A stretch of DNA of 14,636 nucleotides, from NCBI GenBank assembly GCA_041301185.1, contig JBFYSV010000148.1, positions 1 to 14,636 of the forward strand, written 5' to 3'. The position numbers and the translations under genes were made by a program. Of this stretch, positions 6,742-11,710 are shown in pieces. Numbering within the stretch: the first letter of the stretch is position 1; every line of letters starts with the position of its first letter. The DNA is from JAQBDA01 sp041301185 (GTDB lineage: Bacteria; Chloroflexota; Anaerolineae; Anaerolineales; UBA4823). The notes beneath the pieces were generated by a model. It did no database searches. It was not told where the DNA came from and saw only the letters and a program-made list of their open reading frames with translations.

Positions 6742-8171
6742 GCGCCGCACGGCTAACTGCCGCACGGCTAACTGCCGCACGGCCCTCTGTCGGCCTGATT
6801 TTGCTGCGCGCCGAGTGGTTCGACTCGGTGGTGGCCCTGCCCGAGCTGGTGCAGGCGGTGGGGGAAGACGCAGCCCAGATCGAGACTTACCTCGGTGAGC
6901 GGCTGGACGTGCGCCACGTGTGGGTGGTCAACTCGACGCCCGCCCTGCAGGTTGCCGCGGCGGGCATCCGCACTGCTGATGTGGACCTGTTCGTGCTGGT
7001 CTTCCAGGTCTGGTCGGAGGATTTCTACCTTCATCCCCTACTGGAGGCCATTGCCGGGCGACCGCTGGCTGCCTGGTGTTTCCAGCCCTGGAGCCGCCTG
7101 ACGGAGATGGTCCCCTTTGTGCAGGTGCTGCGCGGTTCCGGAGCAGTGGGCGCCTTCGAGAGTCTGGGCACGCTGCGCAACCTGGGTGCCCGCTTCGCCT
7201 TCACCTACGGCGCCCCCGATGAGCCGCGCCCCCTGGCAGATCTGGAGGTCGCCGCCCGCGCCGCCAGGGTGCGCCGCCTGCTGCGCGGGGTGCGCATCGG
7301 GCTGCTGCCCGCCCGCAACGAGCAGATGCAGAGCAACTTTGTGGACGAATTCCGCCTGCTCCACGAGCTGGGACCGGCGGTGGAATACCTGTCGGTCGGC
7401 GACCTGCTCAATGCCTGCGCCAGCCTGTCGCCTGCCGAGCTGGACGAGTACATCCGACAGCTGCGGGAGCGCTACCCTGTGCGCGGGGTGAGTGAGGCCA
7501 CTTTGCCCCAGGCGGCACGCGCTTCGCTGGGGCTGGCCCGCCTGGCAGCGGACCGGCGCCTGGATGTGCTTTCAATGAACGACATCGCCCCCGAGACGCA
7601 TATCGCCCTGGGCTTGCGCCCGGCGCTTTACCCGCCGCTCTTTGATGAGTCTGGTGTGCTGGTGGGGCTGGAGGGCGACCTGGGCGCTGCCACCGCCCTG
7701 TTCATTCTGCACCATTTGACCGGCTCGGCGTGCCTGTTCACCGAGTTCTGGTTTTGGGACGAGGCCGAGGATATCCTGGTCGGCGGGCACGCCGGACCGC
7801 AAAACCCGGCACTTGCCGCCCCGGGGAGAGCCTGGATCAGCCAGGATTACGAGTACGCCCAGAGCGACGCCTCCGAAGGCGCCCATATCCAGTTCGTCGC
7901 CCGCCCTGGCAGGGTAACGTTCTTGCAGCTGCGGTGCACTCCGGGCGGCTGGCAGGCAATCGTTGCCAGCGGCGAGGCGCTGGATTCGCCCCCCAGGCTG
8001 GAAGGTTATCCCCATGCAGTGGTACGCCTGGATGTGCCGGTTGACCGCTTTGTCCGGCAGGTGGCCCGGGTGGGTTCAACCCAGCACTGGATTATGGCGT
8101 ATGGCGAAGTTTTGGCAGGGGTGCAAGCCTTCTTCGAGCTTGTGGATATCCCATTACAGGTGATCTCCTAG
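6738..8171 (+). CDS. L-fucose/L-arabinose isomerase-superfamily protein B
   Basis: 477 residues from GTG 6738. That start overlaps the permease TGA (GTGA 6738-6741), matching the coupling elsewhere in the operon. An upstream in-frame ATG at 6627 would sit over 110 bp inside the permease gene and is rejected. The same late landmarks as isomerase-like A appear: GLEGDLGAA with E312, LFTEFWFWD with E336 (again 24 residues later), GGHAG, and STQHWIMAY with H450. The N-terminal Rossmann-like domain includes SVGLILLRAEWFD and the ADVDLFVLVFQVW strand. Overall identity to A looks low, so this is an old paralogue rather than a recent duplicate. Residues 3-12 repeat AARLT twice, encoded by a 15-bp tandem repeat. 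Substrate unknown; the two proteins may act on different sugars or pair with each other. Confidence 0.8.
   Translation: MSAARLTAARLTAARPSVGLILLRAEWFDSVVALPELVQAVGEDAAQIETYLGERLDVRHVWVVNSTPALQVAAAGIRTADVDLFVLVFQVWSEDFYLHPLLEAIAGRPLAAWCFQPWSRLTEMVPFVQVLRGSGAVGAFESLGTLRNLGARFAFTYGAPDEPRPLADLEVAARAARVRRLLRGVRIGLLPARNEQMQSNFVDEFRLLHELGPAVEYLSVGDLLNACASLSPAELDEYIRQLRERYPVRGVSEATLPQAARASLGLARLAADRRLDVLSMNDIAPETHIALGLRPALYPPLFDESGVLVGLEGDLGAATALFILHHLTGSACLFTEFWFWDEAEDILVGGHAGPQNPALAAPGRAWISQDYEYAQSDASEGAHIQFVARPGRVTFLQLRCTPGGWQAIVASGEALDSPPRLEGYPHAVVRLDVPVDRFVRQVARVGSTQHWIMAYGEVLAGVQAFFELVDIPLQVIS
6744..6782 (+). repeat. 15-bp tandem repeat at the start of isomerase-like B
   Basis: The unit GCCGCACGGCTAACT occurs at 6744-6758 and 6759-6773, followed by nine bases of a third copy (6774-6782). 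It is in frame (Ala-Ala-Arg-Leu-Thr) and lies immediately after the overlapping start codon, so slippage would add or remove five residues without a frameshift. Confidence 0.95.
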
Positions 8172-8172
8172 T

Positions 8173-8772
8173 ATGTCAAGAAGCCAGTCAATCTCCCGTA
8201 AGAACAAAACGATTTACCAGGATCCCCAGATCAGCCGGGTGCGCAAGCAGGAGCTTGCCGTGGACGATGAGCCCTGGATCAAGGCCCTCTTGCATCGCGG
8301 AGCTTTCGGCACGATTGCTACCGCGGCCGGCGCGAAGCCGTTTCTGAATGCGCACAACTATGTCTATGACGAGTCGCAGCACTGTATATACTTCCATCGC
8401 AACCCGGTCGGGCGCACCAGCGCAAACCTGGAAGTCAACCCGCAGGTCTGCTACCAGGTGGTCGAGATGGGGCGAATGTACGGCGGAAAGAACGCCTTGG
8501 ATTTCGGGGTGGAATATCGCTCGGTGGTGATCTTTGGCACAGCCAGGCGGGTTGAATTGGAGGAAGCGGCGCATGCCTTGCGTTTGCTGATGCAGAAATA
8601 CGCTCCTCATCTGGAATTTGGCGTCGATTACGCGGCATTTGAGCCGCAGTGCCCAAATGCTGCCGCGGTTTATCGAGTTGACATTGCCCAGTGGAGCGGG
8701 AAAAAGAGTGAAGTGGCTGCAGATCACCCAGGGGCGTATGATTACCTGGAGAAGAGGCAGGAGCATGCCTGA
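8173..8772 (+). CDS. NimA-like flavin-nucleotide-binding protein (pyridoxamine 5'-phosphate oxidase fold)
   Basis: 199 residues. The order of segments fits the PNPOx-like split-barrel family that includes NimA: RVRKQELAVDDEPWIKALL, then AFGTIATAAGAKPFLNAHN, then IYFHRNPVGRTSANLEVNP and VCYQVVEMGRMY. These proteins bind FMN or FAD (some bind haem) as dimers, and some reduce nitroimidazoles; the cellular substrate is generally unknown. The start is one base after the upstream TAG, with AGGTGA at 8158-8163 as probable RBS. It overlaps the next gene by 8 bp. Its role in a sugar operon is unclear: it could be a redox partner, an antioxidant function, or simply cotranscribed. It is less GC-rich by eye than the preceding genes. 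Confidence 0.82.
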   Translation: MSRSQSISRKNKTIYQDPQISRVRKQELAVDDEPWIKALLHRGAFGTIATAAGAKPFLNAHNYVYDESQHCIYFHRNPVGRTSANLEVNPQVCYQVVEMGRMYGGKNALDFGVEYRSVVIFGTARRVELEEAAHALRLLMQKYAPHLEFGVDYAAFEPQCPNAAAVYRVDIAQWSGKKSEVAADHPGAYDYLEKRQEHA

Positions 8773-9526
8773 AATGCTGCCATCTCCTGGCATCGATGAG
8801 CTTCTCAAGGCGCGCAGCATTCTGTGCGTTCAACCCCATTACGATGATAATGATATCTGTGCGGGCGGCACCCTGGCTGCGCTGCATGACCGCGGCGCTG
8901 AACTGGTCTACCTGACCGTGACCGACGATCTGGTAGGCGTGCTAGACCCATCTCTTCCGGATGAGATAGCCAGGGCGCGTCTCAGAGCAGAACAGCTCGC
9001 CGCGGGCGAGATTATCGGAGTCGGGCATCACTTCTGGCTGGACTATCCCGATGCAGGCGATTTCTCCTATTTCGAGCTGCGTCGCCAGATCGTGCGCTAT
9101 CTGCGCCTGCTGAAACCCGGCTTTGTCTTTACCTGCGATCCCTGGCTGCCCTATGAAGCCCACCTGGATCATATCCGTACCGGCAGAGCGGTAGCTGAAG
9201 CGGCGATACTATACAACCTGCCGCGTTTTTCCAGCGATCCAGCCGTAGACGCCAGCTACCAGCCATACCAGCTTACTGGGGTGGCTTTTTATATGACAAG
9301 CGCTCCCAATCTCATTTTTGATATGAGTTTGTATCACAAAAAGAAGCAGGAAGCTCTGCGCTGCTATCAGGAACAGTTCACTGCCGGTGAGACTGAAATG
9401 CTGCTGGCAAGCCTGGAAGCGCAGGAGCGGCAGGCAGGCGAGGCGGCTGGTTGCCGGTTTGGCGAAGAGCTCAAACTGCTCTCGCCCCGGCAGCTGCATA
9501 TCGATCCCCATTCCTGGAAAGCATAA
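8765..9526 (+). CDS. PIG-L family (LmbE-like) deacetylase
   Basis: 253 residues. Zinc-dependent enzymes of this family remove acetyl groups from N-acetylglucosamine-containing molecules (PIG-L, MshB, BshB). The usual AHPDDE motif appears as PHYDDND (H25, D27, D28 retained; P and final E replaced), followed by GGTLAAL and YLTVTDD. The second metal motif HLDH is at residues 133-136, and GRAVAEAA follows it. With H25, D28 and H136 as zinc ligands and D27 as general base, catalysis is plausible. ATG 8765 overlaps the upstream stop by 8 bp with GAAGAGG about 7 bases before; ATG 8774 is a close alternative because AGGAG lies 10 bases before it. In this operon it would fit removal of N-acetyl from an imported amino sugar, which is inference. 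Confidence 0.88.
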   Translation: MPEMLPSPGIDELLKARSILCVQPHYDDNDICAGGTLAALHDRGAELVYLTVTDDLVGVLDPSLPDEIARARLRAEQLAAGEIIGVGHHFWLDYPDAGDFSYFELRRQIVRYLRLLKPGFVFTCDPWLPYEAHLDHIRTGRAVAEAAILYNLPRFSSDPAVDASYQPYQLTGVAFYMTSAPNLIFDMSLYHKKKQEALRCYQEQFTAGETEMLLASLEAQERQAGEAAGCRFGEELKLLSPRQLHIDPHSWKA

Positions 9527-9561
9527 CCCGCCATCAAGGAACCGAGTTTCCTTTCCGCCGG

Positions 9562-9606
9562 TTGCCCTCGCCCTGGGCGCTCCCTGAAAGGGAGAGGGCA
9601 GGGCAA
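9562..9606. repeat. Long stem-loop repeat downstream of the operon
   Basis: Outer arms TTGCCCTCGCCCT and AGGGCAGGGCAA pair with one bulge, and the inner arms CTCCCT/AGGGAG close on a GAA loop. It lies 35 bp after the last operon gene. It lacks a following T-run, so termination is possible but not shown; CCCTCTCCC-type repeats are also common dispersed elements. Confidence 0.7.
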
Positions 9607-9634
9607 GGGTGGGCTTTCGTCCCGCGGCATGTGC

Positions 9635-9663
9635 TTGCCTCCATCCCGGATATGGTATATTAT
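9635..9663 (+). promoter_or_regulatory. Candidate sigma70 promoter of the orphan gene
   Basis: TTGCCT (-35, 4/6) at 9635-9640, 17-base spacer, TATTAT (-10, 5/6) at 9658-9663. It lies in an AT-rich island within otherwise GC-rich sequence and would give a leader of about 150 bases before ATG 9823. Confidence 0.55.
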
Positions 9664-9822
9664 TTAACCACCGGGTGCAGATAATTCAGGAGGGGTCCAT
9701 ACTGATATGCCGCACGATTAAGTAGAAATATGGATAGCTATGTGCTAGCAATGCATATCTGAGTGCTAGGCGGTGCCCCTGTTCCAGTCCCCGCTCCACC
9801 GGGCATTTCAAGGAGGTATCTG

Positions 9823-10638
9823 ATGGATGCTGTCTTTATCCGCCACAATATGCGCTCCACACCAGCGGTAATTCAACAACTCTGGGACCAGAGGCTGATC
9901 GCTCTACACTACGGGGATACATGGGATACGGAACCCGAAGCCGATCCTGGCAGTAGAGGAGAACGCCCTATGCGAAGATTGTGGGATTACTGCACAAGCG
10001 GAGCGCTGGTAGGGGCAGTTTACCCCAGGAGAGGCAAGGAAAAAAAGATGCTGGTAGGGGAACTGGAAGCCGGCACCCAGGTCACCGCCTGTAAATTCTC
10101 AGATGGCGATCAGAGTTTTATCTATAAAACCGCTCAGCTTAAAAAGGCTAAGGAAATTGCATACACAGATTATCCTTTGTTGGCTGCGGTTCAACCTCCT
10201 AATGTAGCTATTAGCAATTGGAACAGTGTGAGTGAGTACCTGGGTGCAATCGTTAGAGATGAAGACTTGCCCTGGTGTGTTAATTCCCTTGCTCCCGGCC
10301 AGTTGGAAGTGCTGTGTTACGAATTTCTTTGCGCCAGCAATCGCATCGCCAGCTTGCTCTTACCGATTGGTCGTAATTTGATAGATATTGATATTATCGG
10401 AATAGATTCCAGCGGCCAGCAAATCTATGCCCAGGTAACTGCCAGCAAGAAACCCGGGGTTATCCAGCGCAAAGCGACTCAATTGGAGGGCTACCCAAAC
10501 GCCATCCTCTTTGCTCCGGAAGAGGCGGGCAAAGCGGTCAAGTCGGTAGAATTCATATCAATACAGGATGTATTTGTACAAATGAGTTCTGATCCCATGT
10601 ATGAGCTCGTGCTGCGAAAAATGCTGAACTATTCATAG
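9823..10638 (+). CDS. Orphan protein, possible PD-(D/E)XK nuclease-like C-terminal domain
   Basis: 271 residues from ATG 9823, chosen for AAGGAGG at 9810-9816 (6-base spacing). I do not recognise a named family. The first ~125 residues (MRSTPAVIQQLWDQRLIALHYGD, abridged at 20: IALHYGDTWDTEPEAD; then GALVGAVYP, LVGELEAGTQV and FIYKTAQLKK) look like a small beta-rich domain, perhaps PUA/EVE-like. The second half has LAPGQLEVLCYEFL, then IDIDIIGID (residues 187-195, acids D188 and D190) and IYAQVTASKK (Q204, K209). This resembles the helix-'DxD'-strand-'Q' layout of Mrr-like restriction endonucleases, but the expected QxK is QVT. GC is visibly lower than in neighbours, suggesting transfer. It faces the vapBC genes across a long hairpin. 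A modification-dependent nuclease is a hypothesis only. Confidence 0.7.
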   Translation: MDAVFIRHNMRSTPAVIQQLWDQRLIALHYGDTWDTEPEADPGSRGERPMRRLWDYCTSGALVGAVYPRRGKEKKMLVGELEAGTQVTACKFSDGDQSFIYKTAQLKKAKEIAYTDYPLLAAVQPPNVAISNWNSVSEYLGAIVRDEDLPWCVNSLAPGQLEVLCYEFLCASNRIASLLLPIGRNLIDIDIIGIDSSGQQIYAQVTASKKPGVIQRKATQLEGYPNAILFAPEEAGKAVKSVEFISIQDVFVQMSSDPMYELVLRKMLNYS

Positions 10639-10655
10639 CCAGAGCGGGCGTTTGA

Positions 10656-10694
10656 TTCAAGACCGGCGATGCTCGCAGCACCGCCGGTCTTGAA
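10656..10694. terminator. Hairpin between convergent genes, possible bidirectional terminator
   Basis: Perfect 13-bp arms TTCAAGACCGGCG (10656-10668) and CGCCGGTCTTGAA (10682-10694). Inside them, after one mismatch, TGCT/AGCA closes on a CGC loop, giving almost complete self-complementarity over 39 bases. It lies between the stops at 10638 (+) and 10704 (-). T-runs are poor on both strands, so function as an intrinsic terminator is moderately supported by position and stability only. Confidence 0.65.
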
Positions 10695-10703
10695 TGCCCC
10701 CAT

Positions 10704-11108
10704 CTACGCAATATTCGCTCTCACCTCGATCCCATCTCTGGGAATCCGGTCATCCAGCGTGTAGACAACCTTGGATGGCGTTGAGCGCGCCGCGGCCCAC
10801 ACCAGAGCATCGGCAAAGGAAACTCGCCCGGAAGGCCGGCACAGTAAAAGCGCCTGGAGAAGGATGTCTTTCTCCAGAGCAAAGGGGCGGATGTTTTTCT
10901 TCTGAAGAAACAGAATCAGATGATCGACAACCACTTCCCGCGGGACTTTGTAGACCGAGGTCAAAACGTAAGCCGTTTCGACCAGGGCGACATCGCTAAT
11001 TTGCAAGTCTTCCTGCTGATCGATCACCTGGGAAGCCCGTTCTGCCAGCTCCGGCGGATCGCCAGTCAGGTAACGCACCAGCATGCTGGTATCCAGCATG
11101 CCGCTCAT
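10704..11108 (-). CDS. VapC-type PIN-domain toxin
   Basis: 134 residues. PIN-domain toxins are Mg2+-dependent RNases, often cutting tRNA or rRNA, held inactive by a cognate antitoxin. The opening MLDTSMLVRYLTGD supplies the first acid (D6). E44 lies in LVETAYVL, D100 in SFADALVWAAA, and D119/D120 in YTLDDR, so the full set of acidic residues is present. The start overlaps the antitoxin stop by 4 bp (ATGA on the minus strand, 11105-11108); ATG at 11099, before LDTSM, is an alternative only three residues shorter. Length matches VapC (about 130-140). The organisation and family strongly indicate an AbrB-VapC type II toxin-antitoxin operon. Confidence 0.92.
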   Translation of the reverse strand: MSGMLDTSMLVRYLTGDPPELAERASQVIDQQEDLQISDVALVETAYVLTSVYKVPREVVVDHLILFLQKKNIRPFALEKDILLQALLLCRPSGRVSFADALVWAAARSTPSKVVYTLDDRIPRDGIEVRANIA

Positions 11109-11401
11109 GCCTCTCGCTCCGCAGCGGTGTTTTCCTGCGCCACAGTGCTCTCTTCCTGCGCCGCTTTCTCCCAGGCGGAATGCCGGGCGCTATCCCAAGC
11201 CGCACCCGGTGCAACCCGGGTTTGGATATAACCCGCCAGGCTGCCCTTCAGGTTTTCCTGGTGCTCGGGGGGCAAGAAATAAATCTCTACCCGGTCACCA
11301 ACCAGGCGCTGCAAGGCAACCCACCCCGGCTTGACTCCCAGCTGCTCGCGAATCTCTTTGGCAATGACAACCTGTCCTTTCGTGCCGACAAGATAGGTCA
11401 T
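11105..11401 (-). CDS. AbrB/SpoVT-type (VapB/MazE-like) antitoxin
   Basis: 98 residues. The first ~45 form an AbrB swapped-hairpin DNA-binding domain: VGTKGQVVIAKEIREQLG followed by KPGWVALQRLVGDRVEIYF. The usual Pro in 'VxIPxxIR' is Ala here (residue 14). The remaining ~50 residues are polar and Ala/Glu-rich (ENTAAEREA at the end) and would be the flexible tail that wraps the PIN toxin. GGAG about 8 bases before ATG is a good RBS. The protein should autoregulate; a candidate operator sits directly upstream. It is translated just ahead of, and overlapping with, the toxin gene. Confidence 0.9.
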   Translation of the reverse strand: MTYLVGTKGQVVIAKEIREQLGVKPGWVALQRLVGDRVEIYFLPPEHQENLKGSLAGYIQTRVAPGAAWDSARHSAWEKAAQEESTVAQENTAAEREA

Positions 11402-11402
11402 G

Positions 11403-11428
11403 GTTATACTCCGTTTCTATTGTATAAC
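11403..11428 (-). promoter_or_regulatory. Candidate antitoxin operator (inverted repeat)
   Basis: Perfect 7-bp arms GTTATAC (11403-11409) and GTATAAC (11422-11428) separated by 12 bases. They lie between the -10 element and the antitoxin start and span the RBS, a typical position for autorepression by the AbrB domain. Inference from symmetry and location. Confidence 0.55.
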
Positions 11429-11431
11429 TAA

Positions 11432-11460
11432 ATCATATCAGTATGCCTTATATTCGTCAA
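11432..11460 (-). promoter_or_regulatory. sigma70 promoter of the vapBC-type operon
   Basis: On the minus strand, TTGACG (11460-11455, 5/6), a 17-base spacer, then TATGAT (11437-11432, 5/6) with a TG one base upstream (extended -10). It lies about 30-60 bases before the antitoxin start in a markedly AT-rich stretch. Confidence 0.8.
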
Positions 11461-11573
11461 GGAATACTGATGTGTGGGAGCACTAAAATGTTGTTGAGAA
11501 GTTTCTGGGGGTGTAACTAACAATTAAGAGTCCGGAAGGGCAGGATAAAAGCAGGCTATCCCCATCCACACAT

Positions 11574-11610
11574 AAATTCGCCAAATTCGCATCATTCGCG
11601 GCAAAAAAGG
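11574..11610 (+). repeat. Diverged copy of the TTCGCGGCAAAA repeat
   Basis: Contains AAATTCGCATCATTCGCGGC followed by AAAAAAGG, aligning with the 3' two-thirds of the 146-188 repeat with several substitutions. Its A-run (11603-11608) doubles as the T-run of the ATPase terminator on the minus strand. Confidence 0.75.
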
Positions 11611-11704
11611 ACTGGCAGTGCTCCTCGGTACTCTGGCGGGGAAGGGAGCATGGGAAGCATAGCATCTTGATCGTCCCGGTTTTCGTCCAGCACTGCCAGT
11701 CCTT
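11603..11704 (-). terminator. Large inverted repeat plus T-run: likely ATPase-gene terminator
   Basis: Arms 11607-11622 and 11689-11704 (AAGGACTGGCAGTGCT and its exact reverse complement, 16 bp) enclose 66 bases. Read on the minus strand, the structure begins six bases after the ATPase stop and its 3' arm runs straight into six T residues (11608-11603). That matches an intrinsic terminator apart from the unusually long loop. A small non-autonomous element with 16-bp terminal repeats is the alternative; no clear target-site duplication was seen. Confidence 0.65.
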
Positions 11705-11710
11705 AACATC

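Larger units (their letters stand above)
9527..9822. other. Intergenic region after the operon: hairpin repeat, promoter and leader of the orphan gene
   Basis: Positions 9562-9606 are a stem-loop repeat, 9635-9663 a candidate promoter, and about 9670-9822 a leader. The leader contains the inverted repeat GATATGC (9704-9710)/GCATATC (9753-9759), a repeated GTGCTAG (9742-9748 and 9763-9769), and a possible four-codon ORF at 9707-9721 preceded by AGGAGG (9688-9693). I see no RNA gene or other CDS. Confidence 0.6.
11402..11710. other. Intergenic region between antitoxin and ATPase gene
   Basis: This 309-bp stretch holds the toxin-antitoxin promoter and operator (11403-11460), a diverged copy of the TTCGCGGCAAAA repeat (11574-11610), and a large 16-bp-arm inverted repeat downstream of the ATPase gene (11607-11704). 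Between 11461 and 11573 I see nothing specific; short ORFs there lack RBS and family features. Confidence 0.7.

Noticed and set aside
10694..10999. 101-codon plus-strand frame opposite the toxin gene
   Set aside because: Antisense to a PIN-domain gene with all catalytic acids; no RBS or family features.
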